Source of the DNA: Bdellovibrionales bacterium
Lineage (GTDB): Bacteria; Bdellovibrionota; Bdellovibrionia; Bdellovibrionales; UBA1609
NCBI GenBank assembly: GCA_027459485.1
Contig: DAIDIG010000001.1
Location: 383,989-447,988 of the forward strand
Length of the DNA stretch: 64,000 bases
Direction of reading: 5' to 3'
This document shows, piece after piece, positions 53,173 through 61,601 of this stretch; within the stretch, counting starts at the first letter, position 1, and the number at the start of each line of letters is the position of its first letter. A program made the translations under genes and the position numbers. The notes beneath the pieces are model-generated. The model worked only from the letters and a program-made list of their open reading frames with translations. It made no database searches and was not told the origin of the DNA.

Positions 53173-54183
53173 ATGCGGCTATTCGTTTTCTTTGCAGTTT
53201 TATTTGGCGGGGTCAGTGCATTTTCTCAACAGTTAAATCTAAGTCACTTCGTACCAGTGGTAGATTATTTGAACGGTTGGTTTGGATCTTTCGACCCTCG
53301 ACAGGCCGCAGACGATTCAAAGCCTGGCGAACTGGCCGTCCATCGATTGCTATTGGCGGGCGACAGCTGGTGTTCAACCGTAATGATCGGCCCGCAATGG
53401 GCCGTCACGGCGGCGCACTGTATCTACGGCAAACCCTACGCGGTACAGTTTTATCGCGACAATTACGTTGAATCGACAATTTCAGTCGACCACACTTGGC
53501 ATGGCCGCTTTTACGGTCAGTTTTGGAATGTGGGCTCGATTAAATATTTGTATCAGGACTATGGTTTTGTTCACTTAAGGTCACCGGCACCGAAATGGGT
53601 GCGATTTGCCGATATTGCTCAGCCGAATGAAGTTTACGTCGGTGAGCGCGCAAAATCGGTCGGCTTTCCGAAAGATCGTTTCGGCGGAGACACCAAAGTT
53701 CGTGCCGAGCACTGCAGCGTTCGGCGGTTGGTAAACGACTCGATTTTGAGCGATTGCGCGATTTCTGAGGGCAACTCCGGCGGAGCGCTTTTCGTTTTCA
53801 CGCCGTCAGGGGAGTGGAAGCTCGGCGGCGTCACGTCGACAGAAATCGGATACAATAAAAATGACGTCGAGTACATGATCCGCGGTGGGGCGTATTCAGA
53901 TGACCTGGCCAATCACTTCGTCAATATCAGTTTTTATACAGGTCATATTGCAAAATCGATCGCTGCTTACGACAGCGAAAAGTTGCCAACTCTCGCGGCG
54001 AGTTTGACTTACCCGGTTCGCTGTCTGACTCGTTTCACCGATATCAGATGGCCGTCGATTAATGAAGACGAGATAAACGCCTGCGAATTGGTGCACACGC
54101 AACCGCAGCTAAATTGCCTTTCTCAGCTTTTTCAAAAGCCTGCGGCAATGACGACTCAAAATTATCAAATGTGTTTGAAATAA
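53173..54183 (+). CDS. Trypsin-like serine protease, exported
   Basis: A 336-residue secreted S1-family protease. Signal peptide RLFVFFAVLFGGVSAFS. The catalytic triad is visible: His in VTAAHCIYG, Asp in YQDYGFVHL, Ser in SEGNSGGALF. The ATG at 53173 directly begins the signal sequence and has GGGGGGCA upstream; the frame runs 25 codons further upstream. Cys pairs and a C-terminal extension of about 60 residues follow the catalytic domain. It suits digestion of external proteins. Confidence 0.9.
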   Translation: MRLFVFFAVLFGGVSAFSQQLNLSHFVPVVDYLNGWFGSFDPRQAADDSKPGELAVHRLLLAGDSWCSTVMIGPQWAVTAAHCIYGKPYAVQFYRDNYVESTISVDHTWHGRFYGQFWNVGSIKYLYQDYGFVHLRSPAPKWVRFADIAQPNEVYVGERAKSVGFPKDRFGGDTKVRAEHCSVRRLVNDSILSDCAISEGNSGGALFVFTPSGEWKLGGVTSTEIGYNKNDVEYMIRGGAYSDDLANHFVNISFYTGHIAKSIAAYDSEKLPTLAASLTYPVRCLTRFTDIRWPSINEDEINACELVHTQPQLNCLSQLFQKPAAMTTQNYQMCLK

Positions 54184-54204
54184 GACTCATCCAGATAAAT
54201 ATAT

Positions 54205-54924
54205 TCAGTTGTGATGCGTGACCGTTTTAGAAATGGCTAGAATCGTTGCTCGATTGTCTTCGAAGCTGAACACGACACGATACCCCCGATTAAGGCGAAC
54301 CGAATACCTAACGTCATCGAGATAACGGCAGACGCTACATAAAGTTTTAGCCGACCATTTGGCGCTCAATTGACGTGGCGAAGTAACCGTCGCCAGTTCA
54401 GCGACAAAATCATGGTATTTCTCAAGAAAACGCGGCTGCAGTCGGGCGAGATCTTTTTCTGCGTCTTTCGCCACGTGTATTTCGTTTCGCACAGTTTGAT
54501 CAGGCGGGACGCCGACCGGGTGTTCTGTCAGCAACAGAACAGACTGAGCGTTTGTACGCACGAGTTCGGTTTTGAGAAGTTTCAGTTTCTCGGCTACGGC
54601 TTCAATTTCTTTTGGCGAGATCGGTTCTTCGGTCATCAGTCGCTCTTGCAGCGCTTCGATATGCCGACTCTCTTCTGTGACTTCAGCCATTAGAGCATCG
54701 AGTTTTTCATTTAGCAGGTTATTGGGCCCATAGCGCAAACTGATGTTGACCGTTAGCAGTTGAACTTCTCGCTCTAGCATCTCGGTGTCGGCATAGGGTT
54801 CATTTGAGAGATGAACATCGTGGGCCGAGTCGATAATCTGTGCGCATTTCGGCGCGGCCGGCGCGAGTGTCGAACAAATAGTCAATGCTGCAAGAATTGT
54901 CGCAAACCACGGCCCAAATTTCAC
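54205..54924 (-). CDS. Exported coiled-coil protein with RelE/ParE-like C-terminus
   Basis: A 239-residue protein with a signal peptide (FATILAALTICSTLAPAA). Residues about 50-160 are strongly helical and probably coiled-coil. The last 75 residues (KWSAKTLCSVCRYLDDVRYS, then RLNRGYRVVFSF and ATILAISKTVTHH) fit the RelE/ParE toxin fold: RxYRVVF strand, then a hydrophobic strand and a terminal His. Cytoplasmic relatives cut mRNA on the ribosome. An exported version would have to act in another cell. GTG start. Confidence 0.6.
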   Translation of the reverse strand: MKFGPWFATILAALTICSTLAPAAPKCAQIIDSAHDVHLSNEPYADTEMLEREVQLLTVNISLRYGPNNLLNEKLDALMAEVTEESRHIEALQERLMTEEPISPKEIEAVAEKLKLLKTELVRTNAQSVLLLTEHPVGVPPDQTVRNEIHVAKDAEKDLARLQPRFLEKYHDFVAELATVTSPRQLSAKWSAKTLCSVCRYLDDVRYSVRLNRGYRVVFSFEDNRATILAISKTVTHHN

Positions 54925-54956
54925 TTATGAAATCCTTATTATATGGTTGTACAATT

Positions 54957-55586
54957 CTATTGCAAATTGTATGCGCAGCGAACGGCGGAGGCATCGTAAC
55001 TCGTGAGGCCGAGCTTTCGTGAAAACGGCACATCGGGGCGCATAATCGAATCTTTGTTCGTGTGAGCAAAGCCAAGAGTGTGGCCCAACTCGTGCAACAT
55101 AATACTTGTAAAGTCGATTTCATTGCCATGCGGATGTGTCGAAAAACGATACTCGGCCGAGTTCAGATAAACGGTGGCTCCGACAATTTCATCGTTGTGA
55201 TATTGTAGCAATGTTGTTGCAGCTTTGTCGTCGCTTTGAAAGTGCCAATCGTTCAAGAAGCTGATGAAGATGTCGGGGCGGCCGGCTTGCACGTCGTGAA
55301 TCACAAACAAAGGCTCGGTTGCAATTTCATTCCAGCGCTCGATCGCGGATTTGAGAGCCTGTCTGAATTTTTGAGGCATGCGACCGTCAATTTTTACGCT
55401 TAACGGAAGCTGCGTCGACGGCCATGCGACCCTGGTGCCGCTGTCATTCATTGTTTGCGCTGAACAAGATTGCCAAGCTGATTCGGTTTCAGCCAAGCGG
55501 GTCGGAGCCGCATTCGGGCCGCATCCTATAGTGACTAGAGCGAAAACTATAACGGCCGAGTTGATAACCAGAAGCTCTCTAATCAA
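54957..55586 (-). CDS. Matrixin-like zinc metalloprotease lipoprotein
   Basis: A 209-residue protein with a lipobox (LVTIGC, Cys about residue 22). The zinc site HELGHTLGFAH is a full HExxHxxGxxH metzincin motif, followed by the Met-turn SIMRPDV. DIFISF and TVYLNSAEY earlier fit the matrixin fold. It is read from a TTG that overlaps the preceding gene by eight bases. The third gene of an operon that starts with the TPR-like lipoprotein gene. Confidence 0.88.
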   Translation of the reverse strand: MIRELLVINSAVIVFALVTIGCGPNAAPTRLAETESAWQSCSAQTMNDSGTRVAWPSTQLPLSVKIDGRMPQKFRQALKSAIERWNEIATEPLFVIHDVQAGRPDIFISFLNDWHFQSDDKAATTLLQYHNDEIVGATVYLNSAEYRFSTHPHGNEIDFTSIMLHELGHTLGFAHTNKDSIMRPDVPFSRKLGLTSYDASAVRCAYNLQ

Positions 55587-55932
55587 AGTACTCTACCCGT
55601 CCTTTTTTTAAATCGATCGCGGCTTGGCGATGAGCTCGTGAATCTAGCGATCGAATCAGAATGAGCTGAGTCATTTCATCAAAAAACACGTCGTCTCCGC
55701 TGAGTTGTTGCGTTCGTCCGGTTTTCAACCAATGAACCGTAAATTCCGCTTTGTCGAATGAAAACTGCGATCCAAAAGAACTTTGATATGCGACGTTTGA
55801 ATTTATTGTTAAACAATATTTATGCTTTTCGCAGGTGACCATATGAAAGCCCGTTATTTTGGCGGAGCCGAATACGGTCGTGGCCGAGAAGAGAACGAGG
55901 AGGATCGCTCCTCCTCGTTGAAAAAATGTCAT
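55579..55932 (-). CDS. Small exported hypothetical protein
   Basis: A 117-residue protein with a signal peptide (GGAILLVLFSATTVFG), then a beta-rich mature part with two Cys (VTCEKHKYCLT). The start ATG overlaps the stop of the preceding gene (TAATG), indicating translational coupling. It overlaps the matrixin gene by eight bases. No family recognised. Confidence 0.7.
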   Translation of the reverse strand: MTFFQRGGAILLVLFSATTVFGSAKITGFHMVTCEKHKYCLTINSNVAYQSSFGSQFSFDKAEFTVHWLKTGRTQQLSGDDVFFDEMTQLILIRSLDSRAHRQAAIDLKKGRVEYFD

Positions 55933-57239
55933 TAGTTTGAATATTGATTTGCGCATTGCGAAGACACTGACAACACTTGATTCGCGTCGTGGTTCGGGAA
56001 GATTCCGCCCAAAGTCGAATCCGAGACGGTTTGGACTTCGCCGCATGAGTTAAAGGTCGGGTAGAGCGCCTTCACGTCTTGGATTGGGCTGTTCAAAAAC
56101 GCGGTTGGCGTAATTTGAGTTCGGTACGTGTTATTGATCGTCACTTCGTACGGTACACCCGACAAAATCAACTCGGCTGTTTTGAGAAGTTTGTCGACGC
56201 TTTGGCCGTCGCTCGTTTTATTTGGGACGCAAAGGCCGCCTGCAAACAGATAATTTTGGCGGTTGAGCATATTGCCCGACTGACCGGTTGGGCAGAGCTG
56301 ACTTTGCAATGATTTCGCCCAACGAACCCCGGCGATAGCGTCTACGCCCATCGAAACAACACGCTTCAAGTAGATGGGAGTGCGCAACGTGCCGAACCGC
56401 GGGTATTTCGTTAACTCATTCCATACAACCGGTGCCGGCGGGTTTTGATTCTGAAATTTATCAGAAGTTCGAATGAGACCGGTTAAGTCGTACGTGTCGA
56501 TAGAGCCGAGATAAATCTCCATGCCCGCGGCGATCTGCTGAAGAGCTTCGACATCGGCGCGATTGACGTATTCTTGTACGGCGTGTGTCATATCGCAGTT
56601 TGTGAGGTCATACGTCTCTTGGTTCGGTTTCGTCACACGACAGTCGCTTACTGTCTGGCCAACGCCAAGCGGTTTGAACCAGTCGTTTAAATTGAGTGTG
56701 AGCGTGATGTTTTTATTCGATCTGAGAAATTGCCGCCACTGCTCTTGAGCCGCGATCAAACTGTCTTCGTAAGCCTGAATATCCTTCATTGATTTAATAT
56801 CAGGTTTGCCGTCAAACAGAAATGTTCTCAGTGCGCTGTGCGGAAAATGCGCGAGAGTCTTTTGATAATCTGCGCGAGATTGTGCTGTGCGAATCATCGG
56901 CTGGATGCGAACCATCATGCCCTTAAGAGTCATGAGCGTCGCGCCCAAATTTTTGTAAAACTGCGCACGAAGGTTGGTTGAATCGATCGCCAGGGCCTGG
57001 TCAAAAAGCTCTTCGGCATACATAAAGTTGGTCAAAGTAAAGAGCTGCTCGCCCATTAATGCGAGCTGTTCGGCCTTCTGTTGTTGTGAAAGCGACGAGT
57101 CGCTTTTTACAGCGGATGCGTTCATCGTGATCACGCCGTTGTGGCTGGTGATCCCCGAATGCATCTTGGATGTGCAAGCGCACAGTGTAGCGGCGCATGC
57201 GAGCGCGAACACCGTAAGCTTGGGAGACGAGAGTTTCAT
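55932..57239 (-). CDS. TPR-like lipoprotein
   Basis: A 435-residue protein with a lipobox (LCAC, Cys about residue 22). Residues about 60-100 (AEQLALMGEQLFTLTNFMYAE, then FDQALAIDSTNLRAQFYK) read as a TPR-like helical repeat. The rest is helical with a Cys-containing C-terminus (CGEVQTVSD, SSQCANQ). The ATG at 57239 has ACGGAGG at ideal distance; the longer frame is not supported. It heads the three-gene operon with the small exported gene and the matrixin gene. Confidence 0.75.
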   Translation of the reverse strand: MKLSSPKLTVFALACAATLCACTSKMHSGITSHNGVITMNASAVKSDSSLSQQQKAEQLALMGEQLFTLTNFMYAEELFDQALAIDSTNLRAQFYKNLGATLMTLKGMMVRIQPMIRTAQSRADYQKTLAHFPHSALRTFLFDGKPDIKSMKDIQAYEDSLIAAQEQWRQFLRSNKNITLTLNLNDWFKPLGVGQTVSDCRVTKPNQETYDLTNCDMTHAVQEYVNRADVEALQQIAAGMEIYLGSIDTYDLTGLIRTSDKFQNQNPPAPVVWNELTKYPRFGTLRTPIYLKRVVSMGVDAIAGVRWAKSLQSQLCPTGQSGNMLNRQNYLFAGGLCVPNKTSDGQSVDKLLKTAELILSGVPYEVTINNTYRTQITPTAFLNSPIQDVKALYPTFNSCGEVQTVSDSTLGGIFPNHDANQVLSVSSQCANQYSN

Positions 57240-57453
57240 ACAACCTCCGTTTGGGTATGATTTTGTTTTTATTAAGCAGCGAGATATTAAATGGTGCGAC
57301 GCGTTTTTTAAATAATGAGAGTTTTCAATAGTGGTGACGAACTTTGGCCACAGCTTGAAAAAGACAATTTTCGCGGCCACGATTGAAATTCTTACTGTTA
57401 AAAAATCGACGAAGGCGGGGTGATTTCATGCGTACGAAACTTATCGCTATAGA

Positions 57454-58425
57454 TTAGCCGCCTAATAGCCTAGAGCACGACGGCGATCGATCGCCGTTCG
57501 TGTTCGAGTTGAATAGTGTTACTTTAAACCCTTGATTTTCGAGCTGTTTAAAAAAGTCGTTTCGCGTCGATGAATCGACGAGTTGCATGAGGTTGAGCGA
57601 CACGACCGCGCCGCCGCTCATGTGTGCGTTTACAATCTTCAGGACGGTGTCATCAAGCGATTCGCGTATTCGTGCGTCTAGAGCCTGCAGTTTTTGGGCG
57701 TCGGCTGATTCGAATAACTTTTCAAATGCTGAAACGAGATCGACGGGGTGCCCGTATTTCATTTCGAATTGAACGTACTCGAGTAGGTCTTTCAACTGTC
57801 GAGTATCAATCGCCCGCACGAGAAACGGGAAGTCCACCCCCATTGGCAACATGCTGATTTTGCGATGTTCTTCTTTCGCGATTTTAAGAAGCACGTCTTC
57901 GGCGCTCGGGCCTGGGCCAAGGCCGAGCCCGGTCGAGGCCGAAATCACGGCGCTCGCAACAATGGCCGGCGGCACGACGCCCGAAGCAAACGCCGCACCT
58001 TCAGCTAATAGCCCCGCGTAGCCGGGTATGAAAATCTGCTTCCACCGCGGAGTTTTCGTCAAAGCCAAGCGGCGAAAAATGCCGCGCACGAATTTCATTT
58101 GCTCGCGCGTGAGGTTTTCATAAATGAACCCTTCGCGTGCTGAAGAGTCGAGAAACTCCTCGACGAGATCGGTGTCGGGTCTGATCTCACCGATATCGGT
58201 CAGAAAGTTCGGGCTTGAGCGAATGAGCTCGCGATAAATGGGCGAGAGCGCGCGGGCATCAAAATCAAACGGCGGAGTGCCCACGATATAAGAGACGTTT
58301 TGGTTGCGCTCAATCCGCCAAATCGGGAATTGAGTCGGGCGCGGGTTTGTCGCCGAAAATCGCGCCGGTACAGAGGCGAACGCAACAGACGAAAATAGCG
58401 CGAACAATACAGCAAAACGTCTCAC
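57454..58425 (-). CDS. TraB/GumN-like exported protein, divergent
   Basis: A 323-residue protein with a signal peptide (RFAVLFALFSSVAFA). The first part of the mature protein (IWRIERNQNVSYIVGTPPFDFDARA) resembles the TraB/GumN family start, where a GTxH motif is usual; here the His is replaced (GTPPF), so the usual putative metal site seems lost. The late part, GGAVVSLNLMQLVDS, has the pattern of that family's C-terminus. GTG start with AAGGAG nearby. Function unknown. Confidence 0.5.
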   Translation of the reverse strand: MRRFAVLFALFSSVAFASVPARFSATNPRPTQFPIWRIERNQNVSYIVGTPPFDFDARALSPIYRELIRSSPNFLTDIGEIRPDTDLVEEFLDSSAREGFIYENLTREQMKFVRGIFRRLALTKTPRWKQIFIPGYAGLLAEGAAFASGVVPPAIVASAVISASTGLGLGPGPSAEDVLLKIAKEEHRKISMLPMGVDFPFLVRAIDTRQLKDLLEYVQFEMKYGHPVDLVSAFEKLFESADAQKLQALDARIRESLDDTVLKIVNAHMSGGAVVSLNLMQLVDSSTRNDFFKQLENQGFKVTLFNSNTNGDRSPSCSRLLGG

Positions 58426-58436
58426 CTGGATGCTCC

Positions 58437-58829
58437 TTAAGATCCTCCTTGAATGAGTCTCGATAGATCTCGAATCGTCACGACTGCCAGTATGGGTATG
58501 CCGGCCAGGCTGATGACAGACAGTAGTTCGGCGTTTTTATAATACGCTGCGATTGAGGCCAAGATAACATAGCCGGCGTAATAGGCGGCCGCGTGTACGA
58601 GAGGCACGGGCACAATGAGTGCTTGGTTCGTTACTATACCGTCAATCGATCGTACTGCAATTTGTCTGTCGCCCGGATGATATTGTAAAACCAGAACGTG
58701 TGAAACGGCGTTCGCATCCGCGTTCAATTCGGCGAATTGATCTTTGCTTGGCGACGCGAAAGCGCTCATTGAAGTGCTGATTGTGACGAGACAAATGAAT
58801 GCTTGAAGGAAACCTTTTGCAAACCGCAT
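58437..58829 (-). CDS. Exported or membrane hypothetical protein
   Basis: A 130-residue protein with a signal peptide (LQAFICLVTISTSMSAFA) and two further hydrophobic segments (VHAAAYYAGYVILASIAAYY and VISLAGIPILAVVTI). It precedes the TraB-like gene by 11 bases on the same strand, so the two are probably co-transcribed. No family recognised. Confidence 0.65.
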   Translation of the reverse strand: MRFAKGFLQAFICLVTISTSMSAFASPSKDQFAELNADANAVSHVLVLQYHPGDRQIAVRSIDGIVTNQALIVPVPLVHAAAYYAGYVILASIAAYYKNAELLSVISLAGIPILAVVTIRDLSRLIQGGS

Positions 58830-58964
58830 AGCGATGAAAGCGTCATGCTACGCGCCTGGCCGGTCAACAGGCCTGAACTATATTAACGAAACAGAACAGA
58901 GGCGTATTTATTAACTAACCGATTTGGCTAATGTGTCGTATTTTAATTGAGCAGCTTTATTTGT

Positions 58965-60080
58965 ATGAAAAATGTTGTAGTCGAGTCATCGAGAAAAATT
59001 ATTCACGTCGATATGGACTGCTTCTATGCGGCCGTCGAGATTCGTGACGACCCCAGTTTAAAGGGCAAGCCCGTCGCGGTCGGAGGACGACCGGATCAGC
59101 GAGGGGTTTTAACGACCGCGAGTTATGAAGCGCGAAAATACGGATTACGATCCGCTATGCCGTCGGCTCGTGCGGTCAAGCTGTGTCCCGATTTAATCTT
59201 GCTGCCGCTCAATTTCGACAAGTATCGAGCCGAGAGTCAAAAAGTGCGCGCCATCTTTCATCGGTTCACCGAGGTTGTCGAACCGCTCTCGCTTGATGAG
59301 GCCTACCTCGACGTCACGAAGAGTGAGTATTTTGACGGCAGTGCGACCAAAATTGCAGCTGAAATTCGTCGTCAAATTTTCGAAGAAACGCGATTGACTG
59401 CTTCAGCCGGGATCGCGCCCAACAAGTTTCTAGCGAAGGTCGCCAGCGACTGGAAGAAGCCAAACGGCCAATTTACAATCGCGCCGGCGATGGTTGAACA
59501 ATTTGTAAAAGGACTTAAGGTTGAAAAAATCCCGGGGGTCGGTAAGGTCACGGCCCGCAAAATGCATGATTCGAATATTTTTACGTGTGCCGATCTGCAA
59601 GCTCTTTCGTTCACCCAGTTAAAAAAGGAGTTCGGCGTATGGGGCGCTCGCCTTTACGATCTTTGCCGCGGCATCGACGAGCGCCCGGTTGAAGTCGACG
59701 CGGAAAGAAAGTCGATCAGCGTCGAATATACATACAATCAAGATCTTAGAACTGTTCAAGAGTGTCTGGATAAACTCCCCGAGCTCTACGATGACTTCGT
59801 CGCGCGCATTCAGAAATATAAAGCCGGAGAATCGATTCGTTCGCTTTTCGTTAAAATCAAATTTTTTGATTTCAAACAAACGACGCTCGAATCAAGCCGA
59901 ACACGCATACCTTCGCTTGAAACTTTTCGTGAAATGATCGCGGCCGCGGTGAAAAGACAGAATAAGGCGGTTCGCTTGATTGGTATCGGCGCTCGCTTGG
60001 CAACTCCCCATGAAGCCGATCGATCTGAAGATGATACACAGTTGACGTTCGCGATTGACGTAAGTGAATCGACACGTTGA
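58965..60080 (+). CDS. dinB: DNA polymerase IV (Y family)
   Basis: A 371-residue translesion polymerase. Clear motifs: HVDMDCFYAAVE with the first catalytic Asp, YEARKYGLRSAMPS, SLDEAYLDVT with the second catalytic Asp and Glu, and ASAGIAPNKFLAKVASDWKKPNG. The finger/HhH part follows (KIPGVGKVTARKM), then the little finger to the end. ATG 58965 is preferred; the frame is open six codons earlier. No SOS box was recognised with confidence. Confidence 0.95.
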   Translation: MKNVVVESSRKIIHVDMDCFYAAVEIRDDPSLKGKPVAVGGRPDQRGVLTTASYEARKYGLRSAMPSARAVKLCPDLILLPLNFDKYRAESQKVRAIFHRFTEVVEPLSLDEAYLDVTKSEYFDGSATKIAAEIRRQIFEETRLTASAGIAPNKFLAKVASDWKKPNGQFTIAPAMVEQFVKGLKVEKIPGVGKVTARKMHDSNIFTCADLQALSFTQLKKEFGVWGARLYDLCRGIDERPVEVDAERKSISVEYTYNQDLRTVQECLDKLPELYDDFVARIQKYKAGESIRSLFVKIKFFDFKQTTLESSRTRIPSLETFREMIAAAVKRQNKAVRLIGIGARLATPHEADRSEDDTQLTFAIDVSESTR

Positions 60081-60146
60081 CAGGCGCCATCGCCGGCGTG
60101 TTAAAACCCCGAAATGCGCACGACACTGGAAAAGCAGCTCTGAGCC

Positions 60147-60671
60147 ATGGAGATCTTATTTCGTTTCGCAACCCTTGATGATCTCGCCCCTCTGGTGGCG
60201 CTCGTCAATTCGGCCTACCGAGGTGAGTCGTCGCGCCAAGGGTGGACAACCGAGGCGGATATCTTAGACGGCCAGCGGACCGACGAGGACAGTTTGCGAG
60301 CGGATATCGAAAATCCAAGCAAACAAATAGTGTGCGGGTTCAACAACGATCGCCTGGTCGCGTGCATTGCTTTAGAGTGGCGACGCGACAATTCCTGTTA
60401 TTTCGGGATGCTGACTGTAGACCCAACTCTACAGGCAAACGGCGTGGGCAAACGTCTACTCGACCATTCAGAAGGCATCGCGCGCACGCGTGGAGCCACC
60501 AAAATGCGAATGTGCGTGATCGACGGGCGCAACGAGCTCATCGCGTGGTACGAGCGCCGCGGCTATAGTCGGACGGGCGAAAGGTGCGAATTTCCGGTTC
60601 ATGACCCGAAATTTGGCTTACCCAAACGCCATGATTTATACTTCAGTTATTTCGAAAAATCTCTACGATGA
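60147..60671 (+). CDS. GNAT family N-acetyltransferase
   Basis: A 174-residue cytoplasmic protein. Motif A is clear: MLTVDPTLQANGVGKRLL, with the QANGVGK acetyl-CoA pyrophosphate loop, then AWYERRGYSRTGE near the C-terminus (motif B). The N-terminus (FRFATLDDLAPLVALVNSAY) is the usual GNAT start. Substrate unknown. It starts 66 bases after dinB and may share its transcript. Confidence 0.9.
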   Translation: MEILFRFATLDDLAPLVALVNSAYRGESSRQGWTTEADILDGQRTDEDSLRADIENPSKQIVCGFNNDRLVACIALEWRRDNSCYFGMLTVDPTLQANGVGKRLLDHSEGIARTRGATKMRMCVIDGRNELIAWYERRGYSRTGERCEFPVHDPKFGLPKRHDLYFSYFEKSLR

Positions 60672-60673
60672 GA

Positions 60674-61204
60674 TCAATCGTCATTGCTGAGTTCCACGCT
60701 ACAAGAATCGATTGCTTTGGCATACGAAGTGGCGCCATAGTGCGTGCACGTGATCGAACGAATAGTGTACCAGCAATGACCCAAGCCGCAATCGCCTTCA
60801 AGTGTGCTGCCGCCCCAACGATTGAGTAAATCATTGAAATTTTCCGCCGCCGACGGTTTCTGACAGCCATTTGAGTGATCGATATCGTAAGTCCGAATTG
60901 TTTTACCGTTCGCATCGACTTCGGTTAAATCCACATCATAGGTGCGATGACCGTTGTCGCAGGCGGCGCCATTTGTAATCGTCACCGAACCTTTCAGCTG
61001 AATGGTTTGTATAGCGCCTTTGGCAACACTATAGCCGTTCATGCCAAATGACTTCAGAGTTTGCATGAGCTGTGTGGCGTCGGCATCGTCTGACTCTGCG
61101 TAGGATGTCATTGCTGAGATCCTGATTTTTGCATAAGTTGCTTTGGCGAGAAATAAAACGACTAGAATCGCGACTGCATGTTTGGTGAAATTCAGTAATG
61201 GCAT
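60674..61204 (-). CDS. Exported hypothetical protein
   Basis: A 176-residue protein with a signal peptide (HAVAILVVLFLAKATYA) and six Cys in the mature part (ACDNGH, GCQKPS, DCGLGHCW, TCTHY, SCSVE), suggesting several disulfides. No family recognised. It converges on the GNAT gene with two bases between the stops. Confidence 0.7.
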   Translation of the reverse strand: MPLLNFTKHAVAILVVLFLAKATYAKIRISAMTSYAESDDADATQLMQTLKSFGMNGYSVAKGAIQTIQLKGSVTITNGAACDNGHRTYDVDLTEVDANGKTIRTYDIDHSNGCQKPSAAENFNDLLNRWGGSTLEGDCGLGHCWYTIRSITCTHYGATSYAKAIDSCSVELSNDD

Positions 61205-61268
61205 TCGGTACCCCTATGGTTCCGCGCCGTTTCTACCACTCACTTTTGCAAAAATGCAATTGATGTAT

Positions 61269-61589
61269 TTACAATTTGACTGTCACGACGGGAGTATAAT
61301 TGGATGTACCCGCTGAATTAAAACTGCGCATGCGAAAGTAATAGGTCGCGCCCGATTCGACGGGGATGCTCGCCGCATTGACCCCATCCGGTACTGTTAG
61401 AATTTGAGTGAAATTTTGCCCATCGATGGACGCCTCGATAAAGAAACCAAGTTGGGCGCCGTGCACGGATTGCCACGCCAAGTTTATATTCATCGTTTGT
61501 TTGGCTTGCACAGGGCTTGGGTTTGAAATGTTCGAGTTACAGCCTACTAAAAAAAGCCCGAAACCAATTATTAAGAGTGCTCGTTTCAT
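61269..61589 (-). CDS. Small fibronectin type III lipoprotein
   Basis: A 106-residue lipoprotein (lipobox FLVGC, Cys about residue 17). The mature part is essentially one fibronectin type III domain: LAWQSV, FIEASIDGQNFTQI, and the typical end YYFRMRSFNSAGTSNYTPVVTV. The ATG has GGAGG upstream. It lies 12 bases after the sedolisin gene, so both are probably co-expressed. Confidence 0.85.
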   Translation of the reverse strand: MKRALLIIGFGLFLVGCNSNISNPSPVQAKQTMNINLAWQSVHGAQLGFFIEASIDGQNFTQILTVPDGVNAASIPVESGATYYFRMRSFNSAGTSNYTPVVTVKL

Positions 61590-61601
61590 AAGTTACCTCC
61601 A

